Assembly (NCBI RefSeq): GCF_900182935.1
Contig: NZ_FXUE01000001.1
Span: 62,001 to 126,000, forward strand
Length of the DNA: 64,000 nt
Source: Fibrobacter sp. UWB10
Lineage (GTDB): Bacteria > Fibrobacterota > Fibrobacteria > Fibrobacterales > Fibrobacteraceae
Direction of reading: 5' to 3'
Within the stretch, counting starts at the first letter, position 1; every line of letters starts with the position of its first letter. Position numbers and translations under genes: made by a program. This document shows positions 28,318 to 35,543 of the stretch, one piece after another. Below the pieces are notes generated by a model. It was given only the letters and a program-made list of their open reading frames with translations. It was not told the origin of the DNA and did not search any database.

Positions 28318-29082
28318 ATGCTCAACTTCAAGTTTCTTGCCATTTTAGGCATTACAAGTATGTTCGTCGGTTGTGCGAGCATGCCTAGGGAACTTTCTGA
28401 CCACAAGGAAATCCCCGGTGGCGAATACTCCGGATCGGCACAGAACAACCGCCCCGAAGAAATCAAGTACCAAAAGCTCCCTGATAACATGCAGTACGTA
28501 CTTGCAAGCGACTCGCTCGTTATCGCCACATACAACAAGCTAAAAGAAGACCTTGCTGTCGAAGAAAGCAATCTCCCCATTGCCAAGTACCTATTCTTGA
28601 TGCCGGGCACTTGGGAAAAAATTGACCAAACCGGTCAGAACGAATTCTTTAACAAGCGCAAAAACACATTCACCTTCAAGGCTGGCGACGAAAAGTTCAA
28701 ATTCAAGTACGCCATTCCCAAGACTGCGAAATCCGCTAGAAAAGCTTGGGAAGGAGTCAGACAAGAAATCCGCCGCCCCGCATTCTACACCGCCCCAGCA
28801 GGCAGCGAAGAAGCTAACGCGCTTGGAGAAATCACCATTCGAACCATCAGCACCGCTGAAATGGAAACCATCGTTTGGTTCAGCCCGTTCAAGATGGTCG
28901 AGCCCCTCTTCATTGTCAACGACACCTATATGCTTGGATTCAACAAACAGGGTGAACTTGAAGTTATCGATGAAGTCCCCTACTACCTCCCCTTCTATGA
29001 AAGGTTAAAGCCAATCATTGCCGAATATGAGCATCAAAAGAAATTGATGGAAGAGCAACAGGCACAGCAAAAGAAAAAATAA
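28318..29082 (+). CDS. Lipoprotein of unknown function
   Basis: A 254-residue lipoprotein with lipid Cys19 (FVGC), preceded by a good AAGGAG ribosome site. The mature part mixes charged helices and strands, includes a KKGKFK-like basic patch region near residue 115-135, and ends in a Lys/Gln-rich tail (EEQQAQQKKK) that is likely disordered. I do not recognise the family. It is second in a two-gene unit with the 27.1 kb lipoprotein and probably anchors in the inner or outer membrane facing the periplasm. A weak terminator follows. Confidence 0.6.
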   Translation: MLNFKFLAILGITSMFVGCASMPRELSDHKEIPGGEYSGSAQNNRPEEIKYQKLPDNMQYVLASDSLVIATYNKLKEDLAVEESNLPIAKYLFLMPGTWEKIDQTGQNEFFNKRKNTFTFKAGDEKFKFKYAIPKTAKSARKAWEGVRQEIRRPAFYTAPAGSEEANALGEITIRTISTAEMETIVWFSPFKMVEPLFIVNDTYMLGFNKQGELEVIDEVPYYLPFYERLKPIIAEYEHQKKLMEEQQAQQKKK

Positions 29083-29090
29083 AAGAAAAA

Positions 29091-29120
29091 GCCGATGGAA
29101 ATAATCCACCGGCAAATTTT
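29091..29120 (+). terminator. Weak terminator after the lipoprotein pair
   Basis: GCCGATGG (29091-29098) pairs with CCACCGGC (29106-29113) with one mismatch, followed by a short AAATTTT tail. Confidence 0.45.
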
Positions 29121-29183
29121 AATCGCCCACTTTTTCTGAAATGCCGTTAGGCATTTCGAACCCGTATGGCAATCTAATAGATT

Positions 29184-29936
29184 TTAATTTCCTGAGATTT
29201 CCTTAGCCTTCGCCTCGATTTCGGCGATGGCTTTTTTGCGTCCTTCAGCAGAGTCTTCGTTGTTCAGCACAATGTTCACAAACACGGAGCCCGCGACCAC
29301 GGCGTACACGTGCTTGCTAAGCACTTTAGACTGTTCGCCATTACGGATACCGAAGCCGCCGAGCACTTTTGCGCCACCCTTACCGACGGTGTCGATAAAG
29401 TCAAGCGTTGCCTGGTCAATCGTCGTTTCGCTACCGGTCGTACCTGCGCGGAGTGCGGCGTAGATGTACTTGAAGCCTTTGGAAGCCATCGCTTCGAGGC
29501 GTTCCTTGGTCATGCTGGGGGCCGCCACCGGAATGTTTTCGAGGCCGTGCTTCTTGCAAGCTTCAGTCAGACCTTCGTCACCGTCGAACGGCAAATCCGG
29601 AATGATGCAAGCGGAAACGCCCACGTCCTTGCACATCTTGACGAAGTTTTCGACGCCTGGCGTAAAGGCGAGCGAGCCGTAAGTCATAATGTAGATGGGC
29701 GTTTCGGGGTGACGTTCGTGAATCTTCTTCACGATTTCGAGGCCCTGCTTGGTAGAATAGCCCTTATCGAGAGCAATGGTCGATGCCGTCTGAATGGCCG
29801 GACCGTCGGCACTCGGATCACTGAAGGCAAGCTGGATTTCAAGGATGTTGGCGCCACCCTTCACAAGTGCGTCGGCGATAGCGATAGAAGTTTCTGCGTC
29901 AGGAAAACCCGCAATAAGATGAGACATTAAGTTCAT
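29184..29936 (-). CDS. trpA: Tryptophan synthase alpha chain
   Basis: The 250-residue protein carries the TrpA catalytic pair Glu33 and Asp44, spaced 11 residues as in E. coli (Glu49, Asp60), in the ILEIQLAFSDPSADGP segment, plus the IPDLPFDG strand and the GFGI phosphate loop. It cleaves indole-3-glycerol phosphate to indole, which tunnels to TrpB. The family usually reads LELGVPFSDPLADGP, so the IQLAFSDPS variant is slightly unusual but catalytic residues are kept. It follows trpB by 9 bases and completes the pathway encoded over 29-39 kb. Confidence 0.95.
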   Translation of the reverse strand: MNLMSHLIAGFPDAETSIAIADALVKGGANILEIQLAFSDPSADGPAIQTASTIALDKGYSTKQGLEIVKKIHERHPETPIYIMTYGSLAFTPGVENFVKMCKDVGVSACIIPDLPFDGDEGLTEACKKHGLENIPVAAPSMTKERLEAMASKGFKYIYAALRAGTTGSETTIDQATLDFIDTVGKGGAKVLGGFGIRNGEQSKVLSKHVYAVVAGSVFVNIVLNNEDSAEGRKKAIAEIEAKAKEISGN

Positions 29937-29945
29937 AGTGATTAC

Positions 29946-31217
29946 CTACTTATTCATAATTTCCGCATCGTGGATGTCTTCGTTGTTTTCGAGGCGAACA
30001 AGTTCCGCCTTCAGGAATTCCTTCCACTTTTCGGGGCGGAACACCGGACTCGTGATAAAGATGTCCTTGTCGCCGCGGCCACTCATATTGATGACGAGCG
30101 CCTTGTCCTTCGGAAGTTCCTTCGCAATCTTCATGGCGGCGGCGCCAGCATGAGCGCTTTCGAGAGCAAAGAGAATGCCTTCATTGCGGGCAAAGAACTT
30201 CACCGCTTCCAAGGCTTCCTTGTCGAGAATCGCGGTGAATTCCACGCGGCCAGATTCGCCGAGGGCAGCGAGCTGCGGGCCGATTCCCATGTAGTCAAGG
30301 CCCGCCGAGATGGAACGAGTCGGCAGCGACTGACCGTCTTCATCAATCAGGAAGCGGCTCTTGTAACCCTGCAGAATGCCTTCGCGGCTCGCGTTACCCG
30401 TCATGCGGGCAGCGTTTTCTCCCTTGTTCGGGCCGATGCCACCGGCTTCGGCACCAATCAAGCGCACATTCTTGTCTTCGATAAACGGAGTGAATACGCC
30501 GATAGAGTTGCTACCGCCACCCACGCAAGCGACCACGGCAGCGATGTCGATGTTGCGTTCAGCGGCCTGGCGCTTGACTTCTTCACCGATAATGGACTGG
30601 AAGGTACGAACAATATCCGGGAACGGAGCCGGACCGAGAGCAGAACCGAGCACATAGTGGGTGTTCTTGAAATTCGTAGCCCAGTCGCGCATGGCTTCGT
30701 TCACGGCGTCCTTAAGGGTGCGGGCACCGCTCGTGACCGGCACGACCTTGGCACCGTACATTTCCATGGTCGCCACATTCGGCTGCTGGCGACGAACGTC
30801 CACTTCGCCCATGTAGACAACGCATTCGAGGCCGAGCTTTGCGCAGGCTGCTGCGGTGGCAAGGCCGTGCTGACCGGCACCCGTTTCAGCGATAATGCGG
30901 GTCTTGCCCATCTTCTTCGCCAAAAGGCACTGACCGATGGCGTTGTTGATCTTGTGGGCACCGGTGTTGGCAAGGCCTTCAAGCTTGATGTAAATCTGTG
31001 CGCCACCCAGAAGTTCCGTTGCGGTCGGAGCGTAATACAGCGGCGTTTCGCGGCCAATGTAATCACGCTGAATAATGCGGAGCTCTTCGAGGAATTCCGG
31101 ATCGTGGATGTACTTGTTGAAGGCCGCTTCGAGGTCGTCGAGCGGACGACGGATGATTTCGGCAACATACTTGCCGCCGAACTTGTCAAAGAAACCGTTG
31201 TTTGAAGAAGTAGTCAT
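29946..31217 (-). CDS. trpB: Tryptophan synthase beta chain
   Basis: The 423-residue protein has the PLP lysine Lys89 in NTGAHKINNA, the catalytic Glu in IIAETGAGQHG and the phosphate-binding GGGSNSIG loop. It condenses indole with serine to make tryptophan. It is the first structural gene after a leader with three Trp codons and an attenuator hairpin, so its transcription should rise when charged tRNA-Trp runs low. trpA follows directly. Length and sequence fit the standard TrpB1 type. Confidence 0.96.
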   Translation of the reverse strand: MTTSSNNGFFDKFGGKYVAEIIRRPLDDLEAAFNKYIHDPEFLEELRIIQRDYIGRETPLYYAPTATELLGGAQIYIKLEGLANTGAHKINNAIGQCLLAKKMGKTRIIAETGAGQHGLATAAACAKLGLECVVYMGEVDVRRQQPNVATMEMYGAKVVPVTSGARTLKDAVNEAMRDWATNFKNTHYVLGSALGPAPFPDIVRTFQSIIGEEVKRQAAERNIDIAAVVACVGGGSNSIGVFTPFIEDKNVRLIGAEAGGIGPNKGENAARMTGNASREGILQGYKSRFLIDEDGQSLPTRSISAGLDYMGIGPQLAALGESGRVEFTAILDKEALEAVKFFARNEGILFALESAHAGAAAMKIAKELPKDKALVINMSGRGDKDIFITSPVFRPEKWKEFLKAELVRLENNEDIHDAEIMNK

Positions 31218-31253
31218 ATTGGGTTTTGGGGTTTAGGTTTAAATTCTCGGGGT

Positions 31254-31290
31254 AAAAAATTAAAGGCCTTCGGTGAGTCCGAAAGCCTTT
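31254..31290 (-). terminator. Attenuator hairpin of trpBA
   Basis: On the minus strand AAAGGCTTTCGG (31279-31290) pairs with CCGAAGGCCTTT (31262-31273) around an ACTCA loop, then a T-rich run follows. It lies between the Trp-codon leader and trpB and ends 37 bases before the trpB start. Confidence 0.85.
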
Positions 31291-31323
31291 TACAAACACT
31301 TGATGAAATCAGCAAAACGGACT

Positions 31324-31380
31324 CTATTTAGTAGAGCCCCACCACCAACGGTTGAAACGGATTGCTGAATTCATCTTCAT
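31324..31380 (-). CDS. trpL: Trp leader peptide of trpBA with three tandem Trp codons
   Basis: An 18-codon ORF reads MKMNSAIRFNRWWWGSTK, with Trp at residues 12, 13 and 14, far beyond chance for a rare residue. Its 3' part forms an alternative stem over the Trp codons and stop (GGCTCTA with TAGAGTCC), and the terminator hairpin follows about 35 bases later. This is the arrangement of a ribosome-stalling attenuator: starvation for Trp stalls the ribosome on the WWW codons and lets transcription continue. The start may also be the third codon, also ATG. A promoter ends 7 bases before the ATG and there is no Shine-Dalgarno site. Confidence 0.85.
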   Translation of the reverse strand: MKMNSAIRFNRWWWGSTK

Positions 31381-31387
31381 ATGCACT

Positions 31388-31422
31388 AATTTAGGAATGT
31401 CTCTTTAATGTGGCAAGGGGTT
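31388..31422 (-). promoter_or_regulatory. trpBA promoter with AACCCCTTGCCA block
   Basis: On the minus strand AACCCC-TTGCCA (31411-31422) holds the -35 TTGCCA. A 17-base spacer leads to TAAATT (31388-31393), which ends 7 bases before the leader ATG. The same 12-base block occurs at the trpE and lysR promoters. Confidence 0.6.
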
Positions 31423-31428
31423 CAGCTT

Positions 31429-31464
31429 AAAAAAAGTGAAGACTCTCGATTATCGAGAGTCTTC
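31429..31464 (-). terminator. Terminator hairpin after the non-Trp leader ORF
   Basis: A perfect 12-bp stem, GAAGACTCTCGA with TCGAGAGTCTTC (31438-31464 on either strand), has a short loop. An A run at 31429-31435 gives seven T residues on the minus strand. It lies 28 bases after the leader ORF at 31493-31558, the spacing of an attenuator. Confidence 0.8.
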
Positions 31465-31492
31465 CTTTAAACACTTGATGAAATGGCAATGC

Positions 31493-31558
31493 CTAAATCC
31501 CTTCTTTGAGAACCTCGTCGATAGCGGCGCTAGCGTCAAAGCGGATTGCCAATTTCAT
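31493..31558 (-). CDS. Leader-like ORF without Trp codons, upstream of the trpBA leader
   Basis: A 21-codon ORF starts MKLAIRFDAS and ends DEVLKEGI. Its first codons resemble the trpBA leader (both have GCAATCCG at the same place), and both are followed by the identical 16 bases ATTTCATCAAGTGTTT before a terminator hairpin, so the two leaders look paralogous. It has no Trp; the run Ala-Ser-Ala-Ala-Ile replaces the Trp codons. It is either a decayed copy of the Trp leader or a second attenuator sensing something else. A consensus promoter precedes it by 12 bases. Translation is not proved. Confidence 0.45.
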   Translation of the reverse strand: MKLAIRFDASAAIDEVLKEGI

Positions 31559-31570
31559 CTTTATGTCTTC

Positions 31571-31599
31571 AATATATATACTAATTCGTTGTCTGTCAA
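31571..31599 (-). promoter_or_regulatory. Near-consensus sigma70 promoter upstream of the non-Trp leader
   Basis: On the minus strand TTGACA (31594-31599) and TATATT (31571-31576) are separated by 17 bases, the best promoter match in the window. Only the leader ORF and its terminator lie between it and the trpBA leader. Confidence 0.7.
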
Positions 31600-31677
31600 T
31601 AGGTTAGCGCAAGATTTTTGTAAAAATTTCTTTCATAATTTGTACAAAAAGACCTAAATTCGGCCATTTGGGCTATT

Positions 31678-33192
31678 TTACGAAAGAGCCGCAAACAACG
31701 CCTTCAGTTTTTCACTGTTTTTGATTCCGGGGGCATCTTCGACACCGCTGGAAACATCGACGAGTTCCAGGTGGAACTTTTGGACAATCGCGCCCACATT
31801 TTCAGGCGTGATGCCGCCAGCAAGCCAGAGAGGGATATCCCCCGCTTTTTCGCGGAGCAGGTTTTCGGGAATGGTCTTGCCCGTGCCGCCAGGGATTCCT
31901 TCGACTTTGGCATCTAAGAGAATGCGTGGTTCACCATTCTTGCGGAGAGCGGTCACCTTATCGAAATCGGATTCTTCGCCAACGCGGGCGGCACAATAGT
32001 ATGCAAAGTCAGCATTTTTCGGTTCAACGCCGTGAAGCTGGACTGCATCGAGCACGCCTTCTTTGGCAAGCTTGATAGCGGTTTTGCCTTCAACGGATTC
32101 GGGATCGGTGATGACGCCAACAAGGAGCGGAGATCCTTCGACTCCGTTTGCACTGCGCTCAGGATGACACTCGCGAATCTTTTCGGCAAAACTGCGCACG
32201 AATTCTTCGGTAGTCAAGCGCTTGGTGGTGCTGAATACAAAGCCGAGCATGTCGGCGCCGAGTTCAGCAGCCAGCTTACCATCTTCGTCGCGAGTAATGC
32301 CACAAATTTTAACGAGCGGGCCCGCCTTTTTGGCAGCCTTGCGTTCTGCAAACTTTTTCCAGAACTTGCCGCGGGCATTTTCTGAGCCCGATTCAAATGC
32401 GCCTACCACTTCTTTAGCAAGCGGCGGATTCTTGGCAACGGCCTCGCCCACCAGGATTCCCGTGAAGCCAAGGTTGCGGGCATAAGTCGCATCGGCCGGG
32501 CATAAAATTCCAGATTCAAAAACAGCCTTGGCCGGAAGTTTGCTACGCACCGACGCCGGCACCAGCGGGTCCGTATGGAAGGTCGCCAAATCGCGAGAAT
32601 TCACGCCCGCGACAATGGTCTTGGCAGCAGATTCGCCAAGGGCTTCGGTCACGACTTTCAGCTTGCGCAAGTCATCGACTTCGCGTACTTCGACAAAGGC
32701 CTGCATGTCAAAAGACTGTGCACGCTTCGCCATCTTCACAAGCTGATTGTCTTCTAAAATACGAGCAATCAAGAGCACCGCATCGGCACCGCAACGGTAA
32801 GCGATATCGATTTCATCTTCAAACAAGAGAAAATCTTTGCGAAGTACGGCGCAGGCATGCAAGCCCTGCTTGCGACGGCGTTCCATCAAGTCGGCAACCG
32901 CAATCAAATCGCGCAGCGAGCCTTTAAAGAAATTACCTTCGGTAAGCACCGAAACCGCCTGCGCATGGGCCTCGGCATAAGTCGTCGCCAGCGCCACCGG
33001 ATCCAAATCCGGCGCAATGTCGCCCTTCGAAGGCGATGCTCGCTTGACTTCAAGAATCGCACCGGCGTTCCCAAGAAATTCGGTATGACCGCCACGGCGT
33101 TTTTCGGGAATTTCAATTCCGAAATTCAAACCCAACCGCGAAATATCTTCGCGGCGCATACGTACGATTTTGGCTAAAATGTCTTCGCTCAT
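31678..33192 (-). CDS. trpCF: Bifunctional indole-3-glycerol phosphate synthase / phosphoribosylanthranilate isomerase
   Basis: The 504-residue fusion joins a TrpC barrel (residues about 1-265, with ILEVKRASPSKG, LRKDFL and GVNSRDL motifs) to a TrpF barrel (from about residue 290, with VKICGITR near its start and the general-acid region VDVSSGVED near its end). The two activities perform consecutive steps from phosphoribosylanthranilate to indole-3-glycerol phosphate. A 13-residue insert, CHPERSANGVEGS (342-354), interrupts the TrpF half in frame and comes from a repeat element. The start overlaps the transporter stop by ATGA. Confidence 0.93.
   Translation of the reverse strand: MSEDILAKIVRMRREDISRLGLNFGIEIPEKRRGGHTEFLGNAGAILEVKRASPSKGDIAPDLDPVALATTYAEAHAQAVSVLTEGNFFKGSLRDLIAVADLMERRRKQGLHACAVLRKDFLLFEDEIDIAYRCGADAVLLIARILEDNQLVKMAKRAQSFDMQAFVEVREVDDLRKLKVVTEALGESAAKTIVAGVNSRDLATFHTDPLVPASVRSKLPAKAVFESGILCPADATYARNLGFTGILVGEAVAKNPPLAKEVVGAFESGSENARGKFWKKFAERKAAKKAGPLVKICGITRDEDGKLAAELGADMLGFVFSTTKRLTTEEFVRSFAEKIRECHPERSANGVEGSPLLVGVITDPESVEGKTAIKLAKEGVLDAVQLHGVEPKNADFAYYCAARVGEESDFDKVTALRKNGEPRILLDAKVEGIPGGTGKTIPENLLREKAGDIPLWLAGGITPENVGAIVQKFHLELVDVSSGVEDAPGIKNSEKLKALFAALS
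32131..32169 (-). repeat. In-frame 39-base repeat insertion inside trpCF
   Basis: The minus strand reads TGTCATCCTGAGCGCAGTG at the left and GGAGTCGAAGGATCT at the right of this 39-base unit, encoding CHPERSANGVEGS. It resembles the widespread TGTCATCCTGAGCG...GAAGGATCT intergenic repeat seen in many bacterial genomes. Removing it would join IRE to PLLVGVI, the expected TrpF strand. Confidence 0.65.
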
Positions 33193-34379
33193 GAATTTCC
33201 CTTAGGCTTCAAAGTCAAGGCCTTAGAGAAAAGATAGGAAATTATGGCCGACGCCAGGATAGAAAGAAGCGTGGGGCCAAGAATTACAGAATCCAGGTGC
33301 GACGTGACTTGGTAAACGGCAAAGCCCACCAACCATGCGAATATGTTCAAAATCCAGTACTTATGGCCCACCTGGTGATTTTTCGCCAAGAAGAACGAAA
33401 CCAGGAGTACGGCAGCCATCGGGGCAAACACCGAGGCAATCAGGTAAAGGAAACCAATGTAATGATCCATGATGCCCGAAATGGCAAGGACTGCGCTGAT
33501 ACCGCTGACCACGACACCCGTGATTTTCGGATTCAACTTATGGACAATGGCCTTGGCCGATTCGCCAGCAGAGTTTGCAGCCAAGAAATTGGTGGTCACG
33601 GTCGAAAGCACCACGATAATGATTCCCGGGATTCCAAGGCCCGCCAGCAGAATGGCTCGGGCAATATCGTTACCGACTCCGGCAGCGGCAATCTGAAGCC
33701 CGATAAAGTACATCCAGAAACTTGCCACCGAGTAGGCAATTGCAGAGACCGCCGTGGCACGCGTCGGCTTTTCAACATCCTTGGTGTAGTCCGAAATCAC
33801 CGGCAACCAAGAAAGCGGAAGCGCCATCGAAATTTCAAAGATATTCCAGAAGCTAAGCGCATGTTCTGCGGCAGGCGCACTCGAAGTTCCGACACCGAAC
33901 AACTTGGCCGTAAGCACAATCAAGAGCACCGTCAAAACCGCCATCACAGCCGTCGTGACTTTCGCAAAACGGCGGAGTCCGACAAAGACCCAAATTGCAA
34001 TCAGCACCGCAAGAATCACGCAAGTCAGCGGGAACGAAATCGGGAGATTGAGGCCCGCCAAGACCGAGGCTCCCTGCGCATTCAGCACGGCAATCCAAGC
34101 AATCAACTGGAACAAGTTCAGCGAGGCAAAGAACTTAGAACCGTAAGAGCCGTAGACAGACGCGGTCGTTTCCATGGCATTCAGGCGAACGCGTGCACCG
34201 ATAAGGCCCACGAAGAACAGCAAAATGCCGCCCAGAATATGACCCAAAATCAGCGGGAGCCAAACAGAATCGTAAGAGGAGGCAGCCCCAATTTCAATAC
34301 CGGCTTCGATTTCGGAAACCGAGATAGCCACCCCAAACCAGATGACTCCATTCGTTAATAGATTCGTGCGTTTTTCCAC
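33189..34379 (-). CDS. NCS1-family nucleobase/HMP-type permease (CytX-like)
   Basis: I start at the GTG at 34379, which follows a strong GGAGGTG ribosome site by 5 bases; the ATG 11 codons upstream has none and lies within the -10 element of the likely promoter. The 396-residue product has about twelve membrane helices and the cytosine/purine permease (NCS1) look: GVAISVSEIEAG in TM1, YGSYGSKFFASLNLFQLIAW later. The closest recalled group is CytX, proposed to carry hydroxymethylpyrimidine. Its stop overlaps trpCF by ATGA, so the pair is coupled and it might carry a tryptophan-related compound instead. Confidence 0.75.
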   Translation of the reverse strand: MEKRTNLLTNGVIWFGVAISVSEIEAGIEIGAASSYDSVWLPLILGHILGGILLFFVGLIGARVRLNAMETTASVYGSYGSKFFASLNLFQLIAWIAVLNAQGASVLAGLNLPISFPLTCVILAVLIAIWVFVGLRRFAKVTTAVMAVLTVLLIVLTAKLFGVGTSSAPAAEHALSFWNIFEISMALPLSWLPVISDYTKDVEKPTRATAVSAIAYSVASFWMYFIGLQIAAAGVGNDIARAILLAGLGIPGIIIVVLSTVTTNFLAANSAGESAKAIVHKLNPKITGVVVSGISAVLAISGIMDHYIGFLYLIASVFAPMAAVLLVSFFLAKNHQVGHKYWILNIFAWLVGFAVYQVTSHLDSVILGPTLLSILASAIISYLFSKALTLKPKGNS

Positions 34380-34411
34380 AATGCACCTCCATAAATTCCA
34401 AAGACGAGCCA

Positions 34412-34440
34412 ATAATAGTAAAGCCCGTCTTAGAACTCAA
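34412..34440 (-). promoter_or_regulatory. Promoter of the permease-trpCF unit
   Basis: On the minus strand TTGAGT (34435-34440) and TATTAT (34412-34417) have a 17-base spacer. A 5' leader of about 26 bases follows and ends in GGAGGTG. Confidence 0.5.
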
Positions 34441-34488
34441 GGAATAGTTTAATACTTCTTTTTAATGTTCTGTTATAGTTCGTAGCTA

Positions 34489-35415
34489 TTACGACGAGCA
34501 GGTTGCCAAGTAGCGCTGCAATTCTTCGACATAGCGCTCGCCCACCAGGCCAAGCAGCATGTTGCGCTTTGCGATGTAGCCGATTTCCATGACGCGGCGG
34601 GATTCTTCGCTCTTGTCCTTGAAGGGCACGGCCAAGTAATCGGAGCCGTTCAATTCTTCGCAGATAATGCCGGAGCAAAGCGTGTAACCGTTCAGGCCAA
34701 TCATCAAGTTCAGCATGGTGGCACGGTCGTTCGCCTTAATGGTACGCTTGTATTCGTTCGTACTCAAGATTTCTTCGGCAAAATAGAACGAGCTGTTGTC
34801 ACCCTGTTCAAAAGAAAGGCACGGGTATTCAGCCAGTTCATCGAGCGTAATGAACTTGTTGTTGGCAAGCGGGTGGCCCTTCCACAGGTACACATAAGCC
34901 TTACAGTCGATGAGCTTATGGAAAGCGAGGTCGCGGGCATTCAGCAAGTTCATGATAATCTTGCGGTTGAAATCGCTCAGGTAAAGAATACCGATGTCGC
35001 TCTTGAAAGAGGCCACATCTTCGATGACTTCTTTGGTGCGGGTTTCGCGAATAGCGAATTCGTACTTGTCGGTATCGAAGAGCTTGACGGTTTCCACAAA
35101 GCTCTTGACCGCAAAGGAATAATGCTGCGTCGAGACGCCAAACTTCTTTTTGCGCTTGCCGATTTTGCCGTACTTGTCGAGCACCGATTCGTAATGATGG
35201 TAAAGTTCGCGAGCGTACGCAACGAATTCTTCGCCTTCGCTGGTGAGTTTGACACCGCGGCTAGTACGGTTGAAAATGAGGATATTCAGCTCATCTTCAA
35301 GATCCTTAATGGCGGCGGTCAGCGACGGCTGCGAAATATAAAGTTTTTCGGCGGCCTTGTTAAAGGAACCGGTTTCTGCAATGCCGATGGCATAACGTAA
35401 TTGTTGTAGAGTCAT
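34489..35415 (-). CDS. LysR-type transcriptional regulator
   Basis: The 308-residue protein has the N-terminal winged HTH of LysR regulators (LRYAIGIAETGSFNKAAEKL, with the ISQPSLTAAIKDLE recognition helix) and a C-terminal substrate-binding domain of the usual size. Such proteins activate or repress nearby genes in response to a small ligand. It sits between trpGD and the permease-trpCF genes, all on the same strand, so trp or permease control is plausible but unproved. It has its own promoter carrying the AACCCCTTGCCA block shared with the two trp leader promoters, and an AGGAGG ribosome site. Confidence 0.9.
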   Translation of the reverse strand: MTLQQLRYAIGIAETGSFNKAAEKLYISQPSLTAAIKDLEDELNILIFNRTSRGVKLTSEGEEFVAYARELYHHYESVLDKYGKIGKRKKKFGVSTQHYSFAVKSFVETVKLFDTDKYEFAIRETRTKEVIEDVASFKSDIGILYLSDFNRKIIMNLLNARDLAFHKLIDCKAYVYLWKGHPLANNKFITLDELAEYPCLSFEQGDNSSFYFAEEILSTNEYKRTIKANDRATMLNLMIGLNGYTLCSGIICEELNGSDYLAVPFKDKSEESRRVMEIGYIAKRNMLLGLVGERYVEELQRYLATCSS

Positions 35416-35481
35416 GTTTTTCGGCCTCCTGTTGAAAATCGTTGCGGGTTTTCATTTTCCTAGTTGTTTAGTAGGAATAAA

Positions 35482-35516
35482 AATATAGTTAAAAGCTATA
35501 AGGTTGGCAAGGGGTT
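35482..35516 (-). promoter_or_regulatory. lysR promoter with AACCCCTTGCCA block
   Basis: On the minus strand AACCCC-TTGCCA (35505-35516) contains the -35 hexamer. After 17 bases comes TATATT (35482-35487). A 5' leader of about 60 bases follows. Confidence 0.6.
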
Positions 35517-35537
35517 ATAAAACCCTTTGCCAACCTT
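35500..35537 (-). terminator. Long inverted repeat after trpGD, overlapping the lysR -35
   Basis: AAGGTTGGCAA(A)GGGTT and AACCCCTTGCCAACCTT form a stem of about 17 bp with one bulge or mismatch around a TATAA loop. It begins 7 bases after the trpGD stop and can act as its terminator, although the T tract is poor. The same bases carry the lysR -35 block, so termination and initiation signals overlap. Confidence 0.6.
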
Positions 35538-35543
35538 ATTTGA

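Noticed and set aside
35500-35537. Considered a riboswitch before lysR
   Set aside because: Only one simple stem is visible, and it doubles as the trpGD terminator and lysR -35 region; no aptamer core is recognisable.
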